Source of the DNA: Isoetes taiwanensis
Taxonomy: Eukaryota; Streptophyta; Lycopodiopsida; Isoetales; Isoetaceae
Direction: 5' to 3'
Length of the DNA: 64,000 nucleotides
Assembly: GCA_021234155.1 (NCBI GenBank)
Contig: JAJEKV010000148.1
Span: forward strand, 828,616-892,615
The notes beneath the pieces are model-generated. The model searched no databases, was not told the origin of the DNA, and saw only the letters and a list, made by a program, of their open reading frames with translations. A program made the position numbers and the translations under genes. Of this stretch, positions 22,290-34,984 are shown piece after piece (position 1 is the first letter of the stretch; each line of letters starts with the position of its first letter).

Positions 22290-24711
22290 AAGTGACCCCA
22301 CTAATCTGATCGTTAGCTCAATAAGAATTTACAAAGTAGGATAGCCAAAAGTTTTCAAGCAAAAATGATCCTTCTTGCCCTTTAACATGAGATAGAGATG
22401 AATGCCCTTGCTTCCAAGACTGTTAGAAGCAAGCCTCCCAAAACTACTACACCAAATCGTAGCCCCTACGTACCTTCTTTGATTAAAGAAGAAAGAAAGC
22501 CTCCAGCAACAAGTAGAGCGCTTGCAAAAGTACCATGCTGTCACTTTTCATACATTATCACTAAAATTTCTTTCTACAAGTTGAAGAAGCACGGTCAGTT
22601 CCTCGTAGCATGGATAGACATGACTCTTTCATACATCTAAAGAGCGATGATACATTTAAAGAACGATGACCTGAAACAAAATAGAAAACTAGGGCTATAG
22701 CTTGCTAAAGAACACGAAAAGCTGAAGCCATGATTCCAAAAGGTGCCACATTATTATATTGTTCAGATTAAAAGATATATTGATGTGGGAAAGAAGATGA
22801 ATGGGTTCGGATGTTGATGCAAGCTTCGCTCCTTCACCTAACTTCATGACAAAGATCATGAATCTTTATCATATAAGGCAGAAGTCATGAATATTTTCTC
22901 CTTCTCGGATCAATCCTTCCTACTGCAGATGGCGAACTTATTACAATGATATAAAAACAAGAGAACTGGAAAACTTATCTAGAACAACATACCATGGCTC
23001 CAATCTTTATGTGCCCAGTCCATAAGATAAGCTAGAAATGCTAGAGAAACAGAGTGGCTTTGCAAAAATATATCTTGAACCCAGTAGCAGCAGGCGGGAA
23101 AAAATATTGAAAATCTATACAAATTGTTGCTAACCCAAAGGCAGCAAATACTTCTAAGAAGAAGGCTTTCCCCAAGCCGGACCTTAAAGAAATTGGTTTA
23201 CTTTTCGCAAAACAAAGCCTGATCAGAAAGCCTGGCCACATTGTTTGGTCTGCAACCACAGATCCGGGCCCAAAATTGCAATAACCAAAGCCCTAAACTT
23301 GTGAAAGTCGCTGCAATACTAGACAACCCAGCCTGTAAATCCCTTGAAGCAGACATTAAACTTGATATTGTCTTCCGATCAATTGTCTTCCGGGACAAAA
23401 TACCGTGCACATCAATCTTATTAATTTGGAAGTTTCTGGCATGGTAGAAAAGGTTTTGGATTTTTTTTTAAAGGGCGATTTCCTAAATTTGTTGGTTTTT
23501 TGGTGGCCGAAAATTTTTGGCGTTCTTTCAAAAATCGGGAATATTTTTTGCTTATGTTTTTGAGCAGGGTTCTTGGACCCGATCCATCATCTCGGCATGC
23601 ATGCTATGAATGACCGCAGGAGTGGCTTCTGGTTGATCTTTATCCCCCTCCTCGATTCATGAGCCTTATCCTGTGTTATAAATTTTGATTGTTTGGGTTT
23701 TACCGAGTTCCAAAACTATTGCATCTTAAGGTGATTGTATTTGTTTCTTGGATTATTTGTGGCAGTCCCAATTCTTTGGCGGCCTTATTTCGTCTCTATC
23801 ACTGGCCGACGTCTTCTTGCAAGATTTCATAGCTTCCCGATTCTATATATTCTGATGCTCTCGGGTTGTCATCATCTCCGTGTAAAAAATTTTTTATCAA
23901 GTTCACATATGCGTATATGCAGCAACGTTTGTAGGCTAGGCAGTAAACAACAGAAATGTTAGATATCTTGGGCTGTGTTTATTTTCTCTGGTTCTACGAG
24001 GTTATTTGTCGCTTATGGGAAAGAGCAGGCTTGGTTCCAAGCATTTATGTAGGGGCTTGGATGCACAAATTCTTTTATGTGACAGCTAAAAGACCTGACC
24101 ATCCAAACCTTTTATTTCAGGCGGTTGCAAAGTTGCAGAGAGCAAATTTACAAGCCTCCATGTTGTTGCATCAAATTCAAATTTGTTGCTTCAGATACAA
24201 GCACAGGCAGAGCGAGTCTTCTCTCTGAGGTTTGTATGAAATAACACTAGCAGTTCCATATCATTTGTGCTAATGGATAAAAGATTTGTGTTGTTTTATG
24301 GATACAAAGAAAGGTAGAGCATGCATGCAATAGTTGTTTTTTTTTTACTAATTTAAAAGACGTATTGCATTTCAAGATGTAAGTTACTAGAACGTATTTT
24401 GCTTTGGAATTTTATGCTGGTTGTTAATGCTTATAATGAGCTGCAATGTAGGAGGAGTTAAACAACTTCTGTATGAATTGCATTTTCTCACCTTTATTGG
24501 ACTTACTGTTTGCAGAGTAGAAATAGATAAGGTTGTACAATTGCTTAGTATATGTTAGTTTTGACCATTTTAATGTTGTGAAGGGAGAGGTTTCAATAGC
24601 AGATATGAAGTAGTAGGTGCAATTTTCATCATTAGATCCACTTTTTCACCCATGCAATTGTCAATTATTAGCGTCCTCATGGTGCCATACCTCTGTCAAC
24701 AACAGTTACAA
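22290..24711. other. No gene recognised
   Basis: AT-rich sequence. A 80-codon + frame (22398-22640) begins MNALASKTVRSKPPKTTTPN and a 90-codon + frame (23956-24228) contains GAWMHKFFYVTAKRPDHPN. Both are protein-like in composition but are not recognised. Neither has clear splice or promoter context. Confidence 0.3.
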
Positions 24712-24738
24712 CTAGGAAATTGCCCACCTTCGGTGGGC
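24712..24738 (-). mobile_element. Helitron-type 3' terminus (minus strand)
   Basis: On the minus strand the sequence reads GCCCACCGAAGGTGGGC, then AATTTC, then CTAG, then T. A perfect GC-rich hairpin 6 nt before CTAG, inserted before a T, is the signature of Helitron 3' ends. The element body would extend to higher coordinates. Its 5' TC end was not located, and no Rep or helicase coding sequence lies nearby, so it is non-autonomous. Confidence 0.65.
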
Positions 24739-25154
24739 ATTCCATGTATTTGGACATGGAGTGTTTGTCTATGAATGTTGTCCGGGTAAGGGGTTCTTTG
24801 TATTGATGTGTTACCTACTTGTGAATTTGACAATCTTATATCAAACTTGCTTCAAGAAACATTGTACCCAACGAATGAGCAATATTAACACTCATTAGTT
24901 TGTAAGTATTGCAAAAATCTAGAACCACCTAAATAATCCATTGTACATGCACTAAGAAATCATCATTGGTTGCTACTTTGAATAAATTGAATGATAAAGA
25001 TATGGAAAATCCTACTTATATTGATTGAATCTAAGAATAAAACCTCTTGAAGAACTCTTAAATACAATTTAAGAACTCTTGAGAACCTCTTGAATACAAT
25101 TTAATGCAATATGTTGTTCCCTATAACAACAATAGTCAAATAAGGAATCAAATA
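24739..25154. other. No gene seen; possible Helitron body
   Basis: AT-rich DNA between a Helitron-type 3' end and the tail of a LINE. It includes a small duplicated phrase (CTTGAAGAACTCTTAAATAC / CTTGAGAACCTCTTGAATAC) near 25045-25105. Confidence 0.35.
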
Positions 25155-26640
25155 AGAATAGAATAGAATAGAATATGATTTTATCGTCCACGGAGACCAA
25201 CTGGCCTATGGGACCCAAGTACAAAGAGAGAGAGCAGCAGGCGTATTACTACCAGGATTAAAAAACCCCCGCCCCAAAGGGTTTTCGGGGGAAAAACCTT
25301 AGTAGCAATAAGGATGCTGACATACTGCACAGTTATATACATAATCACAAGTATAGCTGAGGTTAATGTTGGACAGGGGGGCATAACCGAAATCAGCGAT
25401 CCATTACCTCCCCCTGGAGGTACGATCCCAACAAGCCTCACAGGGCCGTTAACCATTAGCTCATGCAAGGCCCGATGGGGCACAACTAGCCGGCATACCG
25501 AGCCCATATGCTCGTCGCCGGACAGCCACGGGAGGGCGGACTTTCATCCTCAATGGCGCCTCGTTGACGCGATCGGCGGACTCGCCCCTCACGCGGGCTC
25601 CCAATCCATCTCCCTCGCTCAATGCGGGAGGTGGTGTGCACTGTCGCGAATGGAAGCAATCACCCCGCGCTTTTCATGGGTAGATGGGTGCGCAGTAGTG
25701 GTGGTGGGCCCCTCGTGAGCATGGGATTAACCTCCTGTCGATAATTTGCCACCTTGACATGTGACAGGGCCTCTGCATCCCAAAGCTTGGCCATGAAGCA
25801 AGCATCCAAGTACTGCTTCAAGGCAGCGCGTTCCTTCGGTGTATGCACTGGTCCACATCTGTGCCTGCGCACATTCCATAGCGAGAACCACTGGGCTTGC
25901 TTGTCTTTCCAGCAGGCTTTGAGTCGCTGCGGGCCCATCGCCCTTTGCCAAAAGCAAGGTTGGGCCCGCCTAAGCCATCCATAGCCACCACCTTCTCTGA
26001 AGTAAATAATGTGACGTTCAATGGCTGACCCTCAGTAATGGAAGGAAGCCCTGTCTCTTGGAGCAAGATCTGATATGGGACCGTGGATTTCACTCCCAAG
26101 GTGCCCAAGCTAAGCAAGCTTTCACTACGTACACTCTAGATCATTCCAAGTGGTGAGGGATATCACCGGCCCCCACACTTGCCCCCATAGAGGAGGACCG
26201 GGTTCAGCCAAGGCCACGAAAAGTGTGCCCGGTGACCCCATGCATATAGCTCTGCCTTGTGGGATCGTTGTTTTGCATTGCATACGGGGCTTTCCAGCCT
26301 GCAGCAGTGACCCGTAACCCGATGGATGCATCCCAATTGTGGTAGTAGAAAACTCCAATGCCCAAATACTTATAAGACCCGAGCCACCTCCACTACCCCG
26401 CCTCGGTAAGTGAATGAGGGAAGACGTGGGTGCCGAGATGATGGGACCAGCAAAGACCCTTTGTCTTGGCCAAGTTAACTCTCATGTCGCTGAATTGGCG
26501 TAAAGTGTCCAAAGCATCCGTGGCGTTGCATGTCCTCCGGGTATATATGCGGCAGCCAACATCATCGCGATATATGAGTTGCCGGATTATGTGGTGCATC
26601 AACCGATAAGGAGGGGCATATCCTTTTGCATAAACAAAAT
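25155..26640 (-). mobile_element. LINE with (TTCTA)n tail and 3' stem-loop, RT fragment
   Basis: On the minus strand the order is a decayed RT, then a roughly 500-bp 3' UTR, then TTCTA repeats (25155-25176). The RT part reads MHHIIRQLIYRDDVGCRIYT, with YRDD standing for the catalytic YADD, then LDTLRQFSDMRVNLAKTKGL (26393-26602). In shifted frames follow YLGIGVF, NWDASIGLRV, PPLWGQVWGPVISLTTWNDL and VKSTVPYQILLQETGLP. These match RT and post-RT blocks of the non-LTR elements found in green algae, mosses and lycophytes rather than plant L1. Multiple frameshifts make it dead. The 3' UTR contains a conserved hairpin, CCCCCG pairing with CGGGGG (25266-25291). Confidence 0.8.
25266..25291 (-). other. 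Conserved stem-loop in LINE 3' UTR
   Basis: The sequence CCCCCG-CCCCAAAGGG-TTTT-CGGGGG folds into a six-pair outer stem with an inner CCC/GGG stem. The same structure occurs at 47638-47662 and 35032-35057 at the same distance from the (TTCTA)n tail. In several LINE families a 3' stem-loop is recognised by the reverse transcriptase, and that role is inferred here from position and conservation. Confidence 0.6.
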
Positions 26641-26953
26641 ACGATGGTTTCCCTCGATAACTTAGTCTGCAGCTTTATAGTTAGAGTCCCTAAGCGAGAA
26701 CTTGGAGCCTTTGTAAAATCATGTTAAGTTGTTCAACTAATGCCGCATTATATTGCACTTGCATTTCCAAAGATATTATTCCTTGACTTAATCTGAATCA
26801 AAACACCGCATAAAATGATTAAAGTCCAGTCTATTTGAGAATAAAGGAACTATTATGCCAGTAGAAAACGGCATGAAAAATACAAAGGCCAAACCGAATG
26901 TGGCAATGCATCGATAAAACGATCCAAACCTACCCAAAGGAATCTTAGAGGAT
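26641..26953. other. No gene seen
   Basis: AT-rich DNA with a 60-codon minus frame (26788-26970) that shows no recognisable domain. Confidence 0.35.
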
Positions 26954-27600
26954 CTCCTTATATTAAACATTTAGTGGCAACTTACAGATTGTATAAGTTC
27001 TTGCATGTGCTTTAGCACAACCTGTTCATTTTGTGGCACGATCTTTGCTTCTTGCAATGTTCTAATGCTGGTGCATTTCTTTCAACAATCTAAGGGCCTT
27101 TCTACCATGGCCATGCTAAGCATATATGGCCACCATTGAGGTCCAAGAAACAACGTTACGCATAGTCATTCTGTCAAAAAGAATACTTGCATTTTCTATA
27201 TCACCACATCTCCCATACACTTCAATTAAAGAGTTGGTCAAAACTGTTTCTACTTCCAATCCTTCATCCAGAATCTGGGTATGCACCTGCTTTTAGTTGT
27301 GGCTGCTTCATTGGCGCATGCATCAAAAACAGTAACAAAGGTCATCGGTCCTGGCTTCATACCTTTCCATCGCATTTAATTAAAAAGCTGAAGAGCCTCC
27401 TTTCCATGCCCATTCTGAGCATATGCCATAAGGAAAACATTCCATGAGTCTCATTCCACATCCATAGTGTACATATGCAGAAAACAATGTATTCCATGAC
27501 ACTACATTATGTGTGGACATCCATCTAAGAAGATCAGTCGCCTCTGTTAACATTCCAGACTTACGACCAAAGCATGGAAGCATCTTTCTTGATTGAACGT
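26954..27600 (-). pseudogene. Pentatricopeptide repeat (PPR) protein pseudogene
   Basis: PPR proteins bind organellar RNA and direct editing, splicing or stability. On the minus strand, from 27583 down, the sequence reads EATDLLRWMSTHNVVSWNTL and FSAYVHYG, then AQNGHGKEALQLFN, stop, MRWKGMKPGPMTFVTVFDAC, then in another frame VHTQILDEGLEVETVLTNSL and IEVYGRCGDIENASILFDRM, TMRNVVSWTSMVAIYA, stop, HGHGRKALRLLKEMHQH. These are successive PLS-class repeats with the NVVSWNT/NVVSWTS signatures. Two stops replace Gln codons (CAG/CAA to TAG/TAA) and there is at least one frameshift near 27285, so it is dead. No E or DYW domain was seen. Its tail (26954-27066) is shared with 8277-8395. Confidence 0.85.
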
Positions 27601-29462
27601 CTTTGTTACGACCAAAGCATGGAAGCGCTTACCTTCTGAAAAAACACAAGCTTTGCCCAACTTCTGTAGAAGATCTGCAATCCTGATTAAAAAGAAATAT
27701 TGAATGATCAAGTCGTCCTTCTACAATAGAGAGAGAGTATTCAAGGATTCTCAAAAATTGAAACTTAAAAATAAAAAGAAGGTTTAGCAAAATGCAAACC
27801 GTGTTTACCTTTCAAAATTTTCAAGGATATTATGCAAGCAAACCGCTTGTTTGGCAAAATCCGAAGGAAAGAGGGAGCCGGAAAAAAGCTTATGCCCATG
27901 TGTTGTCAAATCCAAAGAAGGGAAGAAGCCCCACATCATAGCCACAGCGCCCAAATGCACGCCCATCGAGAGGGAAGAAGCTCGGGCTGTGGAAATACCT
28001 CAAACGCCGATTGTTGATTTCGGACATGCTCCTTCAAATTTGAGCAAAGAAAATTAACCGCAAAGAACCAAAAGCGATATAAGATAGCCCGCCCAAATAC
28101 GCTTTATGTGATGATTTGAAGCTACCCATTGCTTCCAAATTGCTAGTCACGCTCACACAATCTAGCATAAAAGCCGTGGCATATCATGTATAAAGAAAAA
28201 CTCCTACTTGGCATGAAATCGACTTGCTTTGCCTTCATATCGTGGATCAAAACCTAGTGATAGAATCATTTCTTGTTTGCAAAGGGATTACCGTGACAAA
28301 TCGTGTATGCCAAGACAGATTTCGCCAACAAAATCCTAGACATTAGACTTTTCAAGATATCCCAGACCCTCTAGTTTCAAACGGCTTCAAACAGCCTCAT
28401 TCATGTCAGAAAAGGAAGATTCGACCTCTATTTTAAAGATGATCTGACACACATTTTGTGGTTGCTTCCATTCCATCGACCAAAATATCCATCAGGCAGC
28501 ACCTTAATCTGCAGGATGAATAGATGACCTAAAGCAGCAGAGAAAAGTGATAGCAGACATGGTCGCCACCACCCGCGCTGTAGCCATGGTCGCCTGATCC
28601 TTGGCCCCGATCCCCTTCTCTTCAACAGAAGACAAAACCTAGAAAAATCTCACTGCCAACCCTAGATCTAAGCCGTCCGATCTAGGGCGTGGTTGAAGAC
28701 AGACATACAACAAAATTTTATAATATAGGAGGATACTTTCAAGCATTTAGCAGAAAGATATATTGTTTACTTCAATATGCAGGCTCGATATAGATGCCAT
28801 GCACGCTGCCTAACCTGACAAGCACATTTGGCCATGAATCATGCTCCAGGTCTTCGTCTTACAGCAAATTCTAAACATCACCGATTCTGTAGCTCTTGGG
28901 TATACTATGTATGCACAGGGTTCTATAGTTCCAAACATTGAGCATGTTTTGCGTCCATATATTTCTCATTGTTCCTTCAAGATTTCTAACATCAAATTTA
29001 TGGGTTTAATCTTGGCATTTTATATTGCAGGTGAATGATCAGGTTTGCCTCTTTAGTATAGAGCTCGAATATATGAAGTTTCGAATTATTTGATGACAGA
29101 TAGGTAAAGTTTACCTATTCACTTGAAGCCTGCTGTATCAATAAGGCTTTCCAGCATCTTATAGCATCCAACGTTTGGCATCTTATAGCATGAGAATTTT
29201 GCAGGTTGGGGCAATGAACATGCAGGATCAATATTCTGGATTGGAAATACTTTTGAGGTTCAACCTCGCTTCCTCATTACTCTTGTATTGCAGGTGATCT
29301 TTATATTTTGTGCCAATAATTTGCGTAAGATTCAACTTCCTTCATTGGGATGTATATTTCTTTTTGCTTCAAGAGGTAAGGGTCAAAGAAACTGACTCTT
29401 TGTGCTTTGCATGAAAGTAGACGAACAATGTCGAATCTATTTCTTTTAGGTTTAGGTGCCCT
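27601..29462. other. No gene recognised
   Basis: Short frames only (60-68 codons), none with a known domain. One block at about 28655-28725 is repeated at 41140 and is listed separately. Confidence 0.35.
28655..28725. repeat. Interspersed repeat with CCCTAGATC...GATCTAGGG hairpin (copy 1)
   Basis: The phrase CCCTAGATCTAAGCCGTCC followed by GATCTAGGGC and, 30 bp on, ATTTTATAATA recurs at 41149-41220 with AGATCCGAGCCGTCC and GGATCTAGGGC. The two halves around GCCGTCC are complementary, so each copy can form a 9-10-bp stem. The family is unknown. Confidence 0.6.
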
Positions 29463-29930
29463 TTTTTTTTTTTGAAGAACTGTGTCATCAATAATATTAA
29501 AAGAATGGTAATGTTACAAAGCAAGTGAGGGGGAAGGAGAACTGCCCCAAAGAGACAGCGATACCTCGACACTCCACAACAAACTCACAGAAAAACTGCA
29601 ACTCTACTGTTGTACAAACCGACCATCACCATCTACAACACCCAAGAAGTCCCGCCAAATGGCAAACTTCTGCTCTACTAATCCCGGGAACATCAGAAAG
29701 CTTTGAAATAGCTTGTACCTGAGTCGAGGAATCAGAGAGGCTGCAGGCTGCTGAATCCCCTGAAAGATCCACAACCGCCGCCGCTTCCAAATCAGCCACA
29801 CCAACCAAGCCACGCACAAATGCAAGGCTTGCTGCCGCAAGAGCGGCCAAGCACCAAGATACACATGAAGCAGCAACTGCTGGCTAGTCAATCTCACCTG
29901 AAACAGAGCCCTGACCCAATCCTAGGCAGG
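29463..29930 (-). mobile_element. L1-type LINE 3' fragment with poly(A) tail
   Basis: On the minus strand the frame (29604-29897) reads AWLVWLIWKRRRLWIFQGIQ and continues QPAASLIPRLRYKLFQ. The W.IWK.R..WIFQG block is the extreme C-terminus of plant L1 ORF2 proteins. An A run on the minus strand (T run at 29463-29474 on +) terminates it about 130 bp after the frame ends. It is a short 5'-truncated insertion, unrelated in tail type to the (TTCTA)n family. Confidence 0.75.
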
Positions 29931-30689
29931 CTGCAAGTGAGGGCATAACAGAAGGCCCCCAAAAATGAACTAATATAGTAAACCACTACTATATCATCAT
30001 ATAGTTTTTTATTCATGAAATTTTTTGAAAGCAGAAAACCACATGCCTTAGTGGTTTGTCAAAACTTATAGTGGTTCATGACATGGTTATCAATAATGGT
30101 TATACATGCTATAGTGGTTTATTCAAACTAATGCCATTTATGAGTTAGTTCCATGCATGTAATAGTGGTTCGCTAAAATTAGTGATGGCCTATTAAAACC
30201 ATGGTGAACTGTGATATGGTTTGGAGGCTAGTTTATTATACCCAAATTTATCAATGATATGATGTTTTTTTTTAGCATATTAAGGTGTCATAAAATGATT
30301 TGTGGCCTTTTCTTGAATTTGGTGATCAAACATGAAGTTTGCGCTGGAGTTGCGATTTAAAAAATAGATTTTAACTAGAATGTCCTGCCAAATTTTTGTC
30401 ATGTCAGATGTCTTATACTATGCATAGGCCTTTTACTCATCGGCTATACCATAGTAAAAAAGTACTTTAGAATAAGGATGAGTTGCCAAGGACGTTCAAC
30501 ATATCGAAAATCCTAGCATCTGAAAGCGTTGCGCTTGTGATTTTACTAATAATTAGTAAGTCTTGATTTGGCAGTTGCATATACAAACCCGTTGTGGCCA
30601 AGGCGTCATCTCCAGAAAAAGGAAGGCTAAAATTCTCCATATTAAAATTATTGCATATAGGGGGCACATAACCTCTATATGTGCTTATG
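29931..30689. other. No gene seen; loose ATAGTGGTTT repeats
   Basis: Between about 29985 and 30210 the phrase TATAGTGGTT(T/C) and variants (AATAGTGGTTCG, TAGTGGTTTGTC) recur five or six times, a decayed short tandem repeat. A 94-codon + frame at 30563-30847 is unrecognised and crosses the next repeat. Confidence 0.4.
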
Positions 30690-30845
30690 ATATACACAAT
30701 AACATCGATCCGAGCCATCGGATCGCCATTCTAGGAAGGGACGAGCTACTATATCAGGCCATTTCCTCTTTCGGGCCGGTTATCGGCGTCTTCTCACAGC
30801 AGCTCTTCTTCTATTCTCGTTGCTTCCCTCCCTTCCCGCCCTGCT
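30690..30845 (+). repeat. Interspersed repeat of about 150 bp (copy 1)
   Basis: The phrases CCATCGGATCGCCATTCTAG, GGGACGAGCTACTATATCAG, CATTTCCTCTTTCGG and CTTCTATTCTCGTT occur here and, in the same order and orientation, at 42003-42150. Identity is roughly 85% by eye. A local duplication of the CTCTTCTTCTATTC...GTTGCTTCCCTC segment follows at 30790-30890. The family is not recognised. Confidence 0.7.
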
Positions 30846-33800
30846 AGCTCTTCTTCTATTCGCGTTGCTTCCCTCTCTATCCGCCCATCTCTTTCCTTAT
30901 CCATTGCTTCCCTTTCTACACACCTGATTTTCTTCAAGCAGTACTGTTCGGGTTGGCTTCTTCGCCATCTCTTATATGGACATCCTCACGGTGATCTTTA
31001 AGACCAATTTTCTCTATGCCCTCCTCTCGAAGCAACACACATTCCCACCGACAAGCTCTCCGCTTGCAAATTCTACAGAGCTTCTTTATGCTTGCAAATT
31101 CTATTGGCGCTTTCTATATGTTTGAGTATATGCATGCCGGGAGGACAGTGTTAAGATGCTTTGGAGGACCATCGTTGTATAACAGATTGGGTTGATTTTC
31201 ATATTGGACAATTTGATTTTGATTGCGAGCTTATCGATGGGTTGGTTTGCTTACGCTTGATTTGGCGGTTCTCGGGGCTTTGGTCTTTATGTCATGGTTT
31301 TCTTACATGTAGCATCGGCGTGTGTTTGGCGCAAGGGGAAGAAATTTCAATGGACAAATAGATCTCCTTTTTGTGTTCTTTCAAAACAAGAAATGGTTTT
31401 GCATGCTTCGGATGTCGCCCTCCTTTATGTCGCATTGCATGCCTCGAAGTCGCCTCCTCCTTGATTTCCTCCGTATGCTCCCATTTGGTTCAAATTTTGG
31501 CTCAAGCTTTGTAACCGGTTTTATTTTTGCATATTTGCGGGTACCGTGTTCGCTTCTCGCTATTTCTTGTCTCTAATTCACACCTGATTAATCTTCCACC
31601 TTCTCCACCTTGGGCTCAAAACATGCCAACTTGCCATGCACTCTCATCCCCCTACCCCGAATCATAGCTTTAAGATATCCTGGCGCCAATCCGTTATGTA
31701 GACATCTGCTGAGATTTTCAAAGACTTTACACAATCCGATTCATGGCTCACGATCCTACTTTGATATTCCTAACCAATTGATTGGCCTTTGCTTACCAAG
31801 AGCTTTTGACTTTCAAGAAAATCCCATCTACTTTGCTTCCCGGCCTCATATAGCTTTACCTCTCTTAGCTAATCATGCTTGGTTTCTCCCTCGAAACAAT
31901 CGGCTTCTCCTTTTGCCTTCCAAGCTCCTCCCCTCCTTTTGCCTTCCACCGCCTCCCTAACCAAAAGGCCATCTGCCTCTTTGGGAAGCTCCCCCACATG
32001 GCTGAATCATGCTTGGTTTCGGTAAAACAATAGTGGGTGATCCCCTTTTGCCGCCAAGATAGCTCCCGGTGGCCCAGACGCCAACGCCTCCCGGAAGTTC
32101 GCAGGCCCAGATCGCCAACGCCCCTAAGTGGTGACCCCCGATTTAAGGGGTGCTCACCTTTTAAAAGCACCATGGTTTTATGCACCATTACATTTCTAAC
32201 CTTAAAAAATTACGTTTATTATTACGTTTATGGTTTTACCTTAAAGTGTATATTACGTTTATAAACCATGGTTTTACATTGATCGAGCCACACCTTTGAT
32301 TTAGTCGGCAAGTCTTAGACCGCACATTTACCTATGCACGGGTATGCCATTTTTTTCTACCTTTGCTCGTTATGAACCCACTTGGTTGTAGGCATATCTA
32401 TCTGCAGACTCACACCACGGCCTTATGCAGCTCAAACTCTGTTACACAACTTCAACGCCTTCAGTTTCTACATGGTCATTTATAGCCATTTCCATAAGGA
32501 GCACGTTAATAGTCAGTGTCGATATCCTCTAGGTCGTGGCGATTATAGAAACCCCTGGCCCAAAGGCCACATTCCTGGATCTTCAGCTGGATTTCTCGCA
32601 CCACTACCACCTATTTAACCACTACTCACCTAGTTTTGTCTTTTTCAACCTCTCACTTACATTGTTGTTTTTTGGTAATTTTGAAACAACCAGGAAATGG
32701 AACCAATGCCTAGGAATAAATTGTTACAAGTCTTGCTCTGCGTTCCGACACACTTATATTTGTCGCTTCTAATTATCATCTGGATGACGTTTTCCTACCT
32801 GACATTTGTTATCCTTTGCTACTATCATTTTCATTTCAATATCAAATTGATTTTCTGCTTAGTTTGCTTGCTACGTTATCCGACTCATTTGTTCCTACTC
32901 AATTTGCTGATAATTTTTAAGGATTTTGCGGCCTCATTTATTGTCGGACATTCATCTGTTCTAACCTGTGGTTTGCCTACAATTGTTATTTGTAAATTTA
33001 TCATGCCAGGACATTTTTTTTTCGCGATTTTGGTAACAGAGATTTTGTTGTTGGGGATGGGTGTTTCAATTTCCGGGGTTTGTATTTGTATTGGATTTTG
33101 TCAGCACACATCTTTAATTTGAAGGCTCGTCTTGTTTAATGATTGCAAAATCTTGTTCTAAGCTTGTTTGAGTATCTTCGACGGAAGGCTATGCTCTTGC
33201 AATAGGGCTTCTATTTTCGTTGTTTCTGCTAAGTCCCATGTTACCTATGCAATTACATACCATTTCCTTAGCTAACAATTTATTCTAGACCATTGTTTAA
33301 GGGGATTTGTCATGCAATTGGATTAGGTGCCAATTTTTCCTTATTCCATTTGTCTCGGGAACCAGAACACTTTATATGCAGGGATTTTTACGTTCTTAGG
33401 GAACCTTGAAGGTGTGCATGAGGTAATTTATTGTTTGTTGATTTCATTTGGGACAGGGACTTTTTTACGCTCCTTTTTGCTAAAGTTGTTTGGGATACAT
33501 TTGGTAGCCGTTACAATACGTTGTGGGTTCATTATGTCATTTGGGTGATTTCTCCGTAATGTTCTTCCGTAGTTCTGATGTTTTGATGCTATTGACATGG
33601 GTTGTATGTGGCATTTTTGAGCTGTATCTTTGTGGACATGTATGGTGGACCTTATGGACATTGAGCTTTGAGTATCAGGGGGGAGCGTGTCTTCTTTTCT
33701 TTTGATGAGCTTCATCGAATATTTTCTTCGTTCTTTGGCGCCTAGTTCTTTGTTTCCTCTATTCTGGGTCTCATAGGGCTTCTCTTCGGGATCTATATTT

Positions 33801-34984
33801 GGCTTTTTCATATGTTGCATTGCATACTTCTTTTACATTCTTTCTATTGGTTTACGGTCATTGGCTCTATCTCAAATTTCTTTCTACACCACTTTTCTAT
33901 TCGTATATGCATGTATTGGGTTGTCATTTTTTGCATTGAGATTTGCAAGTGGATTTGTCTAATATCCGTTTACATTTGGTGCGAGTTCTTGTTCTGTTTT
34001 GCTACCCTTTGGTTGGACATTTTGCTTCATACTTGGTTTTTCAAGCATTTCCTTTGTTGTCCTGGTACTCTTGACCTCTTGATATGTTATGTTATGGATT
34101 TGTCATCTCTAGCTATGCCCATTTATTTGTCCAGAGTAAGTTTTTTAATGTTTTTTAATGTTAAAATCTCTTCTTCTTCTTCTTCTTCTTTTGTATCTAC
34201 ATTTGGCATGCTATAATTTTCCACATGACAATATGTAGTTGTGGTGTTCCCATTACCCTTTTCATCACTTGGTTATTGGCCTCACCTCGTTATTCCTCCC
34301 CGACCCTTGGCCCTCTCAACCTCCATCTCCTCGATATCCTTGGCCGTAACTTTTACCTTTGACTTGGTTTTCATATTTGACCTCCTCCCTTCAAGCATCA
34401 CCATCTCACCATTCTATCGACTTGGGTCTCTTTTACCTATATCCGCGATGTCTTTCGGCTAGGAGCAGCACACACGATCCTGCATGATGTGCTCGTGCCC
34501 CATAGTTGCTTGATTTCCTTTCTGTCCTCTTGTCTAGTGCTTGCCTCTTACCATTTGACTGCTGGACTTCGGACATTGGTATACTTTGTTTTACTCTCTG
34601 GCCTAGGGCACATTTTTTAGTCGGTATCTTATGCATTTGACATCTTGCAAATGGAATTAAAGGTTACATTGGCATTGTTTTTCCTGGTGAGAATTGCATT
34701 TAGGATATTGTTGGTCTCTTATCTATGCACGTATTCACACCTAGTATATAGTTTCTTATGGGGATTTTATATTTTTGCTATGTTCCTTTATGTACCCTAT
34801 TTTGCTAGACGTCTCGTCATTCATGGGGCGATCGTCTTTAAGGTTGAGTTGTCTTTACTTGTCTTTATGGGCAATCTTCCAACCCTTCTGCTCACATTTG
34901 CATCTTGTTTCGTTAGAATTATATCCTACCTTTTATGGATGCACGGACTCGTTTGTGTCCTACGGGACGGTCTTGAACTGTCCT
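30846..34984. other. Pyrimidine-rich (+ strand) DNA, no gene recognised
   Basis: The + strand is persistently T- and C-rich, giving long but spurious hydrophobic + frames (up to 141 codons at 32697-33122) and hydrophilic minus frames (130 codons at 33428-33820). None has a recognisable domain. A (CTT)n run lies at 34168-34191. No long terminal repeats or transposon ends were recognised. Confidence 0.45.
34168..34191 (+). repeat. (CTT)n microsatellite
   Basis: About eight uninterrupted CTT units after TTAAAATCT. Confidence 0.9.

Noticed and set aside
25181-25507. 108-codon minus frame ending in GSHRPVGLRGR
   Set aside because: It lies in the LINE 3' UTR. The frame is not kept in the 47.5-kb and 35.0-kb copies.
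33428-33820. 130-codon minus frame with hydrophilic composition
   Set aside because: It is the complement of a pyrimidine-rich stretch, which always yields Lys/Glu/Arg-rich frames. No domain, splice sites or repeats support it.
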